Shown: positions 8,542 to 16,724 of the stretch, piece by piece
How positions within the stretch are numbered: the first letter of the stretch is position 1
Layout: the number at the start of each line of letters is the position of its first letter
Source of the DNA: Acetobacter suratthaniensis
GTDB taxonomy: Bacteria; Pseudomonadota; Alphaproteobacteria; Acetobacterales; Acetobacteraceae
Assembly (NCBI RefSeq): GCF_017377745.1
Contig: NZ_JAFVMG010000014.1
Location: forward strand, 1 to 64,000
DNA length: 64,000 nt
Direction of reading: 5' to 3'
Translations under genes and position numbers: made by a program
The notes under the pieces: model-generated
The model's input: only the letters and a program-made list of their open reading frames with translations
The model's database searches: none
Told to the model about the DNA's origin: nothing

Positions 8542-9333
8542 ATGGGAAGGATTCGTCAGGCCATGCTCTTCAGTCTTAAATTCGTGGCCAGAAAAACCGG
8601 CCCCATAGCCCTGACCCTGATCGCCTTTCTATCCCTATGGCAAATTCTTTGCTGGAGCGGTTCATTTCCCAGAACGCTGCTCATTCCTCCCGCTGATGTC
8701 GCGCGCACCCTCCTTGACCTGACGCGCGACGGCACACTGGAGGATAATCTACTAGCCTCCGCCCGCCGTGTTTTTCTTGCTTTAGCCATTGGCGGCAGTG
8801 CCGGAATTGTTTTTGGTCTGTTCTGTGGAACCTCAAAAACACTCTGGCGGCAGATTGGCCCTCTTTTTACGGCGCTACGGCAGATCCCGTTTATTGCACT
8901 TGGCCCTCTGCTTATTCTGGGGCTGGGTATTGGTGAGCATTTTATCGTAACACTCCTTGCTCTAGCGGCTTTTTTTCCTGTTGCTCTGGCAACACTCGAA
9001 GGCGCTCGCGGGGTGCCCACCCGCTATCTGGAAGTGGTTGCGATCTACCGACTGAACCCAACCGATCGTTTCCGTTACTTGTTTTTACCATCTGTCCTGC
9101 CCGCTATTGCGGCTGGCGCACGGATTGCCTTTGGCCGCTGCTGGGGGTTGGTCGTGGCGGCGGAACTGTTCGGCGCAACCTCGGGTCTGGGTCAGATGAT
9201 GAGCTGGGCACGAGAGATGTTTCAGATCGACGTCGTCATGGCGGGCGCTGTTATTGCTGCCGCAATCGGGATTATTTGCGATGCCCTGCTTCGCGCAGGG
9301 GCACGCCGCCTGATGCCGTGGGGCGCTACGTGA
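8542..9333 (+). CDS. SsuC/TauC-like ABC permease (importer 1, subunit A)
   Basis: A 263-residue inner-membrane permease of the BPD_transp_1 family with about six transmembrane helices. The cytoplasmic EAA loop that contacts the ATPase is visible as EGARGVPTRYLEVV followed by LFLPSVLPAIAAGAR. It probably forms a heterodimeric pore with the next gene, whose start overlaps this stop (TGATG at 9331-9335). The start is uncertain: ATG at 8542 or 8563, neither with an ideal Shine-Dalgarno; an upstream TTG at 8503 would overlap the candidate operator and is disfavoured. It is the first gene of a three-gene importer operon divergent from a desulfinase-like gene. Confidence 0.85.
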   Translation: MGRIRQAMLFSLKFVARKTGPIALTLIAFLSLWQILCWSGSFPRTLLIPPADVARTLLDLTRDGTLEDNLLASARRVFLALAIGGSAGIVFGLFCGTSKTLWRQIGPLFTALRQIPFIALGPLLILGLGIGEHFIVTLLALAAFFPVALATLEGARGVPTRYLEVVAIYRLNPTDRFRYLFLPSVLPAIAAGARIAFGRCWGLVVAAELFGATSGLGQMMSWAREMFQIDVVMAGAVIAAAIGIICDALLRAGARRLMPWGAT

Positions 9334-10133
9334 TGCTAGCGCGCCCTCCCCTAACCCGACGACTGCTTCACAGCCTGAGCAACAGTGGATTACTGCTCCC
9401 GATCGGGCTGATTGTAATCTGGCAGGCCGCTGACCGCGCGACCCCACGCTTCTTACCCAATCCGGCCGACCTGATCCATGTTACTATCGGTCTGTCCGCA
9501 CACGGCCTTCTCGCCCAGGATCTGCTGGCGTCCGTGGTGCGTATGTTATGTGGTTTTGCTGCTGGTGCGACGGGCGGAGCCATCATCGGTATCGCACTTG
9601 CCGCCTCGCCCCGCCTGCACACTCTGCTGGGGCCGGCAGTCTCGGCGTGGCGGCAACTGCCGATCTTCAGCCTTGTGCCTTTACTGACCCTATGGTTCGG
9701 GCTGGATGAAAAAGCCAAGATCATCCTTATCGCCTTAGCCACATCAATACCGGTCATGCTCAATGCATATGAAGGTGTGCGCGCTGTGCCAAAAAAATAT
9801 ACCGAAGTCGCGGACATGCTGCACCTCAACCCGCTCTCTCGCCTGTTGCTTCTTCAAGCCCCCGCTGCCATGCCGTTCCTGCTCACCGGGTTGCGTCAGG
9901 GCATGGCCTTTGCCTGGATGGCGACAGTCGCTTCAGAACTGTTTCTGGCAGCAGCGCCCGGCCTGGGTGCCGTCATTATGGCGGGTCAGGAGCGGATGCG
10001 CCCGGATATGATCATTATCGGAATTTCCCTCATCGGGGGCGTAGGCATTCTCATGAACGCCGCGCTGACAGGCGCCATACGCTGGGTATTACCCGCCTGG
10101 CGTGCGACTGACCAACAGGATAACCTCTCATGA
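9333..10133 (+). CDS. SsuC/TauC-like ABC permease (importer 1, subunit B)
   Basis: A 266-residue permease related to, but clearly different from, the preceding one. The EAA loop reads EGVRAVPKKYTEVADML, followed by LLQAPAAMPFLLTGLR. ATG at 9333 overlaps the previous stop by one base, and its own stop overlaps the ATPase start (ATGA at 10130-10133), so all three proteins are translationally coupled and probably made in equal amounts. Most SsuABC or TauABC importers use a single permease gene as a homodimer; two distinct genes suggest a heterodimeric channel. Confidence 0.88.
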   Translation: MLARPPLTRRLLHSLSNSGLLLPIGLIVIWQAADRATPRFLPNPADLIHVTIGLSAHGLLAQDLLASVVRMLCGFAAGATGGAIIGIALAASPRLHTLLGPAVSAWRQLPIFSLVPLLTLWFGLDEKAKIILIALATSIPVMLNAYEGVRAVPKKYTEVADMLHLNPLSRLLLLQAPAAMPFLLTGLRQGMAFAWMATVASELFLAAAPGLGAVIMAGQERMRPDMIIIGISLIGGVGILMNAALTGAIRWVLPAWRATDQQDNLS

Positions 10134-11002
10134 TAGCTTCTTCGATAAAACTGGCACCTGCAAGCGCTCTCCATTTAGTGCAAGGGGCTCAGCAAGGCCG
10201 AGGACAAGCTGTCCGGCTGGTAGATGTCGGCAAGACATACACGATCTCAGGGCGGGCATTACCGGTACTGCGTGACATTTCGCTGAATATCAATGCGGGT
10301 CGCTTTGTTACTATTGTCGGCGCCAGCGGGTGCGGAAAATCAACAATTCTTCGTATTATAGCCGGACTTGAAAAGGATTTTACCGGTTCAGTTCGCATTG
10401 GAGAGCAGGCGGTTAACGGCCCTTCTTTCGATTGCGGACTGGTTTTTCAGGATCACCGCCTATTCCCCTGGCTGACCGTGCGCCAGAATGTCGCCATGGC
10501 CCTGCGCGCGCGCAAACTGCCGACCGAACAACGCAATGCGCTGGTTTCCGCACACCTTGATCTGGTGCGCCTGAATGGCTTTGAAGATGCCTACCCGCAC
10601 CAGCTCTCCGGTGGCATGGCCCAGCGGGCAGCCATTGCACGCGGTTTGGTGAATGAGCCTTCCGTTCTGCTACTGGATGAACCACTAGGCGCAGTCGACG
10701 CGTTAACACGGCTCCATCTGCAACGCGAACTCCAGCGTATCTGGATGACTAAGGGCACAACCATGATCATGGTAACCCATGACATCGAAGAAGCTCTGCT
10801 TTTGGGTGATCAGGTCGTCATTCTCCAGCCCAGACCGGGGCCAGCACAGCAGATTATTGATGTAAACCTGCCGCATCCGCGCTCGGGCGATGAAAACACC
10901 CTACTCGCCCTACGCAAAAAAATTTTCGCAACACTCCATGTCGGAGATGAAGACGAAACAAAAACTGGCGGCGGCTCTACAGCTACCCGCCAGCCGCCGT
11001 AA
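10130..11002 (+). CDS. SsuB-like ABC importer ATPase (importer 1)
   Basis: The 290-residue ATP-binding subunit has Walker A GASGCGKST (64-72), Q-loop region GLVFQDHRLFPWLT, signature [15 protein letters not shown], Walker B VLLLDEP and switch His in MVTHDIEEAL. This is the nitrate/sulfonate/taurine ATPase group. It powers the two preceding permeases. The C-terminal 25 residues are hydrophilic and Thr/Gly-rich and look unstructured. The operon ends at a hairpin at 11062-11092. Confidence 0.92.
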   Translation: MIASSIKLAPASALHLVQGAQQGRGQAVRLVDVGKTYTISGRALPVLRDISLNINAGRFVTIVGASGCGKSTILRIIAGLEKDFTGSVRIGEQAVNGPSFDCGLVFQDHRLFPWLTVRQNVAMALRARKLPTEQRNALVSAHLDLVRLNGFEDAYPHQLSGGMAQRAAIARGLVNEPSVLLLDEPLGAVDALTRLHLQRELQRIWMTKGTTMIMVTHDIEEALLLGDQVVILQPRPGPAQQIIDVNLPHPRSGDENTLLALRKKIFATLHVGDEDETKTGGGSTATRQPP

Positions 11003-11061
11003 TCAGGCATGGCGCTGGCCAGAATAAAGCCCCCTGCCCCGCGCCACCTAACATTCCAGCT

Positions 11062-11092
11062 GTTCTGAGCCCACCTCCGGCGGGCTCAGAAC
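11062..11092. terminator. Bidirectional hairpin terminator
   Basis: A perfect 11-bp stem (GTTCTGAGCCC at 11062-11072 with its complement at 11082-11092, 9-nt loop) lies between the convergent ATPase gene ending at 11002 and the hydrolase gene ending at 11097. No long T-run is present on either side, but position and stem strength fit termination in both directions. Confidence 0.65.
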
Positions 11093-11096
11093 CTCA

Positions 11097-12335
11097 TTAT
11101 TCAATGTCGCAATGTGGCTGGATTGCCTTTCCTGCCAGCACCGCCTGAACGAAGCGCAGTGAATCTGGCTGCGAGGCATTTAACGTATCGCTATGTCCGA
11201 GATCGTGATACGCGTGCGCCTCGATTACACTGCCAGCAGCACAGGCATCGGTTGCCAGTTGTTTTTGCGCGATAAACAACCCATCCTTGCCTCCAGCCCC
11301 AATGAACACTGGCCGTTCAAAATGCACGGTCGGCAGTTTTAAAGCTTCGTGCCACCAGCTTTTCAGTCGGGCCTGCCCTTCAGGTTTCAGAGCAGCCGCA
11401 GGGCTGAGTTGCGTCTCTACGGCATCCCCTTCCAGAGAATCAAGGCAATAGATCCGCGCCTGCTTGAAGAGCGGGAGCGCTTCAGGCGTAAAAATCTCTT
11501 CCGCCCGAATTGTCGGATCAGTCTGCTGCGCCGCCAACACAGAATAATATTGATACGCCACAGTCGGATCAGGCTTCGAGGACAAAGGCTTGCCATCCAA
11601 CACGTGATCATGCCCTTCGGGGGCGTAAATGGTTCCGGTGGCAACAGTCGCCAGCCAGTTCACATCTGGTGCATACCCCGGTGCGTAACCGGATGCCGCC
11701 ACTACAGCGGAACCACCTTGTGACTGACCGACAAAAACCACACGGTTAGCCAGCTTTGCCGCATGCAGGCTTAACGCTGCACGCACGCTATCTATCAGCG
11801 CATAGGCATTGGCCCGATTGTTCAGTGCAGGGTTAGGCCCGGGGCCGCCCAGCCCCTGATAATCCGTTGCCACCACTGCGAAACCATTCTTCAACCAGCT
11901 TTGCAAAAAGCGCACATCCCGATAGGAACGTCCATGCCATGATGGCGCACAAATGTCAGCCATGCCAAACGTACCATGCGCCCAGGCAATCACAGGCCAG
12001 CCGCCTTCCGGCGGGGTTCCGGCAGGGACAAACAAAGCGCCAGACACGGCAACAGGCTTTTTGCCTCCCACCCCATCGGTGGACGCATAGAGAATGCGGT
12101 ACTGAGCACCTGTACCTTCCAACCCCAGAACATCAGGCAGAGGCTCGCTCCGTAACAACCGGCCCGGATGCTGCGGCACGCTACCGTTCCACGTATAAAA
12201 AGGCGAGGTTCTACCGTCACCCTGCAAGGGGTCCCCTAAAGGTGCTGCTGCCTGCACCGGCGACACAAGAGCAAAAAGCGCCAGAGCTGGCAGGGCTGTC
12301 CTGCCGATCCCATGGAACATCGTTTTCGTAAACAT
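11097..12335 (-). CDS. Secreted alpha/beta hydrolase, lipase-like
   Basis: A 412-residue exported hydrolase. After a signal peptide (hydrophobic ALPALALFALVSPVQA, cleavage before APLG) comes an alpha/beta hydrolase core with oxyanion region WAHGTFGMADICAP, nucleophile motif GQSQGG, and a late His in YHDLGHSDT. The layout resembles secretory lipases of the LIP type. The ATG at 12335 has GGAGG 5 nt upstream and is preferred to an in-frame TTG at 12347. It begins 17 bp after the TonB receptor gene on the same strand, so it may release a transported ligand from an ester in the periplasm; that is inference. Confidence 0.78.
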   Translation of the reverse strand: MFTKTMFHGIGRTALPALALFALVSPVQAAAPLGDPLQGDGRTSPFYTWNGSVPQHPGRLLRSEPLPDVLGLEGTGAQYRILYASTDGVGGKKPVAVSGALFVPAGTPPEGGWPVIAWAHGTFGMADICAPSWHGRSYRDVRFLQSWLKNGFAVVATDYQGLGGPGPNPALNNRANAYALIDSVRAALSLHAAKLANRVVFVGQSQGGSAVVAASGYAPGYAPDVNWLATVATGTIYAPEGHDHVLDGKPLSSKPDPTVAYQYYSVLAAQQTDPTIRAEEIFTPEALPLFKQARIYCLDSLEGDAVETQLSPAAALKPEGQARLKSWWHEALKLPTVHFERPVFIGAGGKDGLFIAQKQLATDACAAGSVIEAHAYHDLGHSDTLNASQPDSLRFVQAVLAGKAIQPHCDIE

Positions 12336-12352
12336 GACGTCCTCCAAAATTG

Positions 12353-14725
12353 TCAGAAGGTTTTTGATACGTTCAGGCCAATCATGCGCGGCGGCATTGT
12401 CACCACGGTTTCCAGAGAGCTGGAAATGGGTGAAGAGGCAGTGGTGATCGCCCGCTGATCGGTAAGGTTGTTAACAACAGTATAAACATCCCAATCATGG
12501 GCGCGCACACCCACCCGCGCGTTGAAGACAACGTAATCTCCAATCTGCCAGTAACTGGTGGCACCGGGATGAAATGCGGAAAAGGATTTGGAAACATAGT
12601 TTCCATCAACATGCACAATTCCGGTCAGAGTGCGGGACAATGGGTGATGGTAGTCCAAAGCCAGTGTCAGCGTGCCATCAGGAATATTGGGAATGCGGTC
12701 TCCCGTATGGCCTGTCGAAACCGATGGCACCGAACCATTTGCAATCTGGTCGGCTGTCAGTTTTGCGCTCTGGATCATGCCGTTAAAAGACAAATCAAGT
12801 TCGTTGGTCAGCCGGGCCGTGATTTCAGCTTCGATACCCTGAATCCGCGCGGCCCCCGCATTGCCCAGATAAGCATAGGTCGGGGTCTGGAGACTGACCT
12901 GCATATTGCTCCAGTCGGTGCGATAGGCCGCCAGATTGGTTGTGAGACGACGGTTCAGGAACGAGCCTTTAAAGCCAACTTCGTAGGTTCTGAGCATATC
13001 CGGCAGATAAGGGGCCGCCGTAGCCAGACCGATACCCTGATTGACCCCACCCGGCCTGAAACCTGTGGAAACCTGAAAATAGGCCAGTATCTGATCGGTA
13101 AACTGATAGGCCAGATTGACCTTATACAGAAAACCCGCGTTCTCACTTCCCCAGCTTTTGTTCGCACTGGGGTAAGTACCCAATTGTGGCAGACCTACCG
13201 AAGTAGCGCCGGAAACTGTCTTGCTGTAATGGTAATAACGCATGCCCGCCGTCAGGCTTAGCTTGCGGATCGGGTTGTAGGTTGCTTCGGCAAACAGGGC
13301 CTGCTGCTGAAGAATATCCCCAATGGTTCGTGACAGGCCAATTGTTGGCGATGCGGGGTCAATACCATTCGGTGTCAGGATATGTGCCTGAGACAAAATT
13401 CCCGACCGTCTGTTTTCCAGATAACCACCGACAGTCCATGTCAACGGGCTACGTTTGGTAGACTGGAAACGGAATTCGTTAGTGACATCCTCCAGAGATT
13501 GGGGCTGATAATATAGGGCCGGATTGGGATAATAGGCATGTACAACGTTAAACAGATAACTTGCATCGCGGGTCTGTAAAAGGTTGCGGTTCTGATAACT
13601 GGCCACATGGGTAAAACGCACCCACTGCCCCATATCGATATGGGTTGTCAGGCTATAGACAGACAGCCGATCATTAAACCCAAGGCGCGCCTTATCGCGG
13701 CTATTGTACAGCCCTGCCGATGGAAACCACCATGACGGGCCACCATCTTGTGATGACTGGCTGGTGGCGAAATCAATACTGATAAAGCGACGGGGCGTAA
13801 AACGCAGGAGAAACCGTCCCCCTTCAGAATGTACTTCGTTAACACCCTGCGTGCCAAGCGCTGGATTGTTTATCCAACCATCCATGGAAGAGCGGTAATA
13901 GACAAACCGAGCTGCCAGCACGTCCTTGATCAGCGGCACATTAAGCATCGCATTGACATTATAGGTCGCACCGCCGTGGAACACCCCGCCACCCTGCCCG
14001 TCTATTGCTGCGGCATAACGGGTTGAATCCGGCTTGTTGAAAATCAGCTTGATCGCCCCTCCCATGGCACCGGCCCCGTAAAGTGTGCCTTGTGGTCCAC
14101 GCAGCACCTCAACACGTTGCAGATCGAACAGATGAAAATCTGAACTGCTCCCTGCAGGATTACTGGTCGACCCCGGCGGTGCCGCTAAAGCGGTTTCATC
14201 GTAATAAATTCCGACCTGTGAATCTCCAGCACTACGAATGCCACGTAGAGAAACCTGATTCTGCCCTGGGCCCGCATTGGTTACGACCAGTCCAGGCACC
14301 AGTTTTGCCAGATCCGCCAGATCATGAACATTGGCATTACGCAGCTTTGCCTGAGACAGAGCTGTTATGGCAACGGGTGTTTTCTGAATTGATGTTTCGC
14401 GTTTAAGAGCGGTTACGGTCACTTCCTCTGCCGCTTGGGAAACTTTAGGCTTGGTCTTGTCTATCGTATCGGCAAGCGCCATGCCATGCCCCATAAGGGA
14501 AACACCCGCATAGATGAGAGAGCCAGCATATAGTCGCTTGAATCCTGCCACCTCTGTGCGTCTGGCATTGGATTGCCAGAACCGCCTTGTGTCGGGTACG
14601 AATGCCACCGCCTGCGCCATATGCCCAGGTACCGACCGAACACAGGTGGTGATCACATCGAAAGCAAAATCAATCAGAATAAACCTTTTATAATGATATT
14701 GCGGATACATCTTTCGCACCGTCAT
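12353..14725 (-). CDS. TonB-dependent outer-membrane receptor (copy 1 of the cluster)
   Basis: A receptor of about 790 residues. The plug domain starts at EEVTVTALKRETSIQKTPVAI and contains LRGIRSAG and VEVLRGPQGTLYGAGAMGGAI; the barrel ends in LNVSKTF with the terminal Phe expected of outer-membrane barrels. It would take up a ligand across the outer membrane using TonB energy. The start is uncertain: ATG at 14725 has GAGGA before it; 14794 overlaps a 7-bp dyad; ATG at 14620 would give a more ordinary leader ending in GMALA. It lies between the aldolase-like and secreted hydrolase genes in the sulfur cluster. Confidence 0.88.
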   Translation of the reverse strand: MTVRKMYPQYHYKRFILIDFAFDVITTCVRSVPGHMAQAVAFVPDTRRFWQSNARRTEVAGFKRLYAGSLIYAGVSLMGHGMALADTIDKTKPKVSQAAEEVTVTALKRETSIQKTPVAITALSQAKLRNANVHDLADLAKLVPGLVVTNAGPGQNQVSLRGIRSAGDSQVGIYYDETALAAPPGSTSNPAGSSSDFHLFDLQRVEVLRGPQGTLYGAGAMGGAIKLIFNKPDSTRYAAAIDGQGGGVFHGGATYNVNAMLNVPLIKDVLAARFVYYRSSMDGWINNPALGTQGVNEVHSEGGRFLLRFTPRRFISIDFATSQSSQDGGPSWWFPSAGLYNSRDKARLGFNDRLSVYSLTTHIDMGQWVRFTHVASYQNRNLLQTRDASYLFNVVHAYYPNPALYYQPQSLEDVTNEFRFQSTKRSPLTWTVGGYLENRRSGILSQAHILTPNGIDPASPTIGLSRTIGDILQQQALFAEATYNPIRKLSLTAGMRYYHYSKTVSGATSVGLPQLGTYPSANKSWGSENAGFLYKVNLAYQFTDQILAYFQVSTGFRPGGVNQGIGLATAAPYLPDMLRTYEVGFKGSFLNRRLTTNLAAYRTDWSNMQVSLQTPTYAYLGNAGAARIQGIEAEITARLTNELDLSFNGMIQSAKLTADQIANGSVPSVSTGHTGDRIPNIPDGTLTLALDYHHPLSRTLTGIVHVDGNYVSKSFSAFHPGATSYWQIGDYVVFNARVGVRAHDWDVYTVVNNLTDQRAITTASSPISSSLETVVTMPPRMIGLNVSKTF

Positions 14726-14788
14726 TTTTTCCTCGTGAGAACGTTCTGACTGCTGGATGACACGCGGCCAATCCGATACGAAAAGGTG

Positions 14789-14806
14789 CTTCATCTACCG
14801 ATGAAG
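14789..14806. promoter_or_regulatory. Hairpin CTTCATC-TACC-GATGAAG upstream of TonB receptor
   Basis: A perfect 7-bp inverted repeat with a 4-nt loop. If translation of the receptor started at 14794 this hairpin would cover the start codon; otherwise it lies in its 5' leader. Function unproven. Confidence 0.35.
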
Positions 14807-14851
14807 TATTGGTAAATCGGTTATTGTGCCGTCTTGTTTATCCTTCCCTTT

Positions 14852-14876
14852 CTTTCGCGCCATATCGGCGCGAAAG
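14852..14876 (-). terminator. GC-rich hairpin after the aldolase-like gene
   Basis: CTTTCGCGCC (14852-14861) and GGCGCGAAAG (14867-14876) form a perfect 10-bp stem with a 5-nt loop, 27 bp beyond the stop of the aldolase-like gene (14904). There is no T-run, so it may attenuate, terminate with Rho or protect the upstream mRNA rather than stop transcription fully before the TonB receptor gene. Confidence 0.5.
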
Positions 14877-14903
14877 AGGGCGCGGTGTACGAACGTTTTG
14901 TTC

Positions 14904-15623
14904 TTACAAATCTGTTGCTGTCAGCAGATTGCTGGATTTGGCTTTTTCATACAGACCACTCATGGTCCACTGTTGGCGCAGCACCCCAGGACCGAAAGGC
15001 CGGGAACCACCAATAGCCTGTGCACGGATCTGAATATCCGCCCCTTCTTCCAGCAACAGGATAAATTCAGCCAGATCGCGCAGACCTTTCCAGCCCCAGA
15101 CAGTCGAACCGCCATTGGCCTCGATGATACCGGGCGTTTCAGGGGCGCGAGCCAGAGTCTGTAAAATGAAATCATCCTCCGGCTGCCTCCGGTCGATATA
15201 CACCGGCAGTTCGCGCACAAGACGGAAACGCTGAACAGGGACATAATGGAACGGAAAACTACGGTGGGTCTGCGCCCATGCCCCCAGAGCGGGCGAATGC
15301 ACGTGGCTGAGGCTGGTTATTGTCGGCTGTTCACGAAAAACTCTGGCATAACGGCTGGCACCACGGGCATTGCCTTTCACGGCATGACCTTGCAGGTCGA
15401 AAACATCCGCACGCAATGGACGATCCGGCTCAAACGGGCCAGGATAATTGACCGAAACAAGCAGATCCTCCCCCGGCACCCGCTCAATAAAACCAACAGT
15501 ACCATTAGCGGTAATGGTGCCGGTAGACCGGAACGCGGCAAATGCACGCTCGGCCTCGGCTTTGACTGTTTCAATAAAGGCTTCAGTAGCCTGGTTCAGT
15601 ACAGCAGTGGAAACGGTAGTCAT
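14904..15623 (-). CDS. Class II aldolase/adducin-like protein with altered metal site
   Basis: This 239-residue protein has the class II aldolase/adducin layout: GTITANGTVGFIERVPGED near the N-terminus, the metal-binding pair His107-Val-His109 (SHVHSPAL), and the C-terminal WGWKGLRDLAEFILLLEEGA helix. The usual third metal ligand, in an N-H-G motif, appears as Asn170-Gly171-Gly172, so the His is missing. It may not be a standard zinc aldolase. It sits 43 bp downstream of the second desulfinase-like gene in the same transcriptional direction and could process the carbon skeleton after sulfur release; this is inference. Confidence 0.75.
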   Translation of the reverse strand: MTTVSTAVLNQATEAFIETVKAEAERAFAAFRSTGTITANGTVGFIERVPGEDLLVSVNYPGPFEPDRPLRADVFDLQGHAVKGNARGASRYARVFREQPTITSLSHVHSPALGAWAQTHRSFPFHYVPVQRFRLVRELPVYIDRRQPEDDFILQTLARAPETPGIIEANGGSTVWGWKGLRDLAEFILLLEEGADIQIRAQAIGGSRPFGPGVLRQQWTMSGLYEKAKSSNLLTATDL

Positions 15624-15666
15624 GACAGATTATCCTTTTAAAAAATGATCTCGGCACCGCGTGACG

Positions 15667-16707
15667 TCAGCCGCCACGTACCCGGCGCCATGCTTCCTGC
15701 AACGGACGGGCATCAACCCAGTCAGACAGAGAAAAATCGTGATCGAGAAAACCATGTAGCCAGAGCTGCTTCTTTTGTCGGTTCAGCAAGGCCAGCCGCT
15801 CATCTGACAGGTTTGGATGCAGGGTTTCATGGAACGTCGCGCCATAAGCATTTACTGTGGCATCCACGCTGCCCTGCGTTTCATCGCTGAGAATACTCAG
15901 CACCTCCTCCGCATGATCTGCGGCCCAGTCAGCCGCGCGGAGCGTCTGTTCCAGAAAGCGCACCAGATGCTCGAAACGGGTTTCGATAAAATCCTCGTGG
16001 ACAGTAATCGGGCGCGGCGTGCCGTTATTGACCCGATACCGCCTGTCTTCGATCTGATCTAGGTCAATACCGACGACAACACCCGCCGTTCGCGCAGCAT
16101 CAACCGCCGAGGCCCCTTTGACATACACGGCGTCAACCTTACCCGCGACCAACGCATCCAGCGCCCATAACCGCGCACCCAGCGGCTGGTCGTGCGCACC
16201 AGAAGCCCCGACCTCTACCAACTCCACATCATCAAAACTCAAACCTGCAGCACGCAGCACGCCATAATAGCCCGAGACCGACATGCCTCTGGCGATACTG
16301 CTCCCCCGCACATGAGATTCAATCGGATTGGTCACGTATGAGGGCAGAGCCAGCCTGCGCCCCCTCAGGTCCTCCGGCGCGGCAATCCCCGATCCGGCAC
16401 GAACTATGATCGCCTGCCGCTCCTCAATCCAAGTCAAGCCAACCAGCTTGGTACGCGCGCCCTGTGCACGCGCAGCCAGCGCCAGCATGTTGCCTCCCTC
16501 GCGCACAAGGCCGGGCAGTTCATGGTCGTAATGATGCCGCTTGAAGGCTGGTTCGTTCTGAATTGTCCTTACTGCGATACCATCCTGTGCAAATTCATGC
16601 TCCAGCCAGCCCAACCGGTAGGCGAGGCCCGTTGCTGTCGGCACCGGGCAGCGGGTAAACCAGATATCCGCGGATGTCGCCGCAGTCAGATTTTCGACTA
16701 CAGACAT
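15667..16707 (-). CDS. DszB-like sulfinate desulfinase candidate (copy 2)
   Basis: A 346-residue paralogue of the protein at 7339-8388. It also lacks a signal peptide and begins with WFTRCPVPTATG. Cys20, His59 (RHHY) and Arg69 (LVREGGN) match DszB Cys27, His60 and Arg70, again with His and Arg 10 residues apart. It is followed by the aldolase-like gene and preceded, 17 bp away, by the DszA-like monooxygenase gene, the same functional pairing as DszA-DszB in dibenzothiophene desulfurisation. Established for DszB: hydrolysis of an aryl sulfinate to sulfite and a phenol. Inferred here: the same chemistry on another sulfinate. A plain binding protein is the alternative, but lack of export argues against it. 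Confidence 0.75.
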   Translation of the reverse strand: MSVVENLTAATSADIWFTRCPVPTATGLAYRLGWLEHEFAQDGIAVRTIQNEPAFKRHHYDHELPGLVREGGNMLALAARAQGARTKLVGLTWIEERQAIIVRAGSGIAAPEDLRGRRLALPSYVTNPIESHVRGSSIARGMSVSGYYGVLRAAGLSFDDVELVEVGASGAHDQPLGARLWALDALVAGKVDAVYVKGASAVDAARTAGVVVGIDLDQIEDRRYRVNNGTPRPITVHEDFIETRFEHLVRFLEQTLRAADWAADHAEEVLSILSDETQGSVDATVNAYGATFHETLHPNLSDERLALLNRQKKQLWLHGFLDHDFSLSDWVDARPLQEAWRRVRGG

Positions 16708-16724
16708 AGCCTGTCTTCCCTAGC

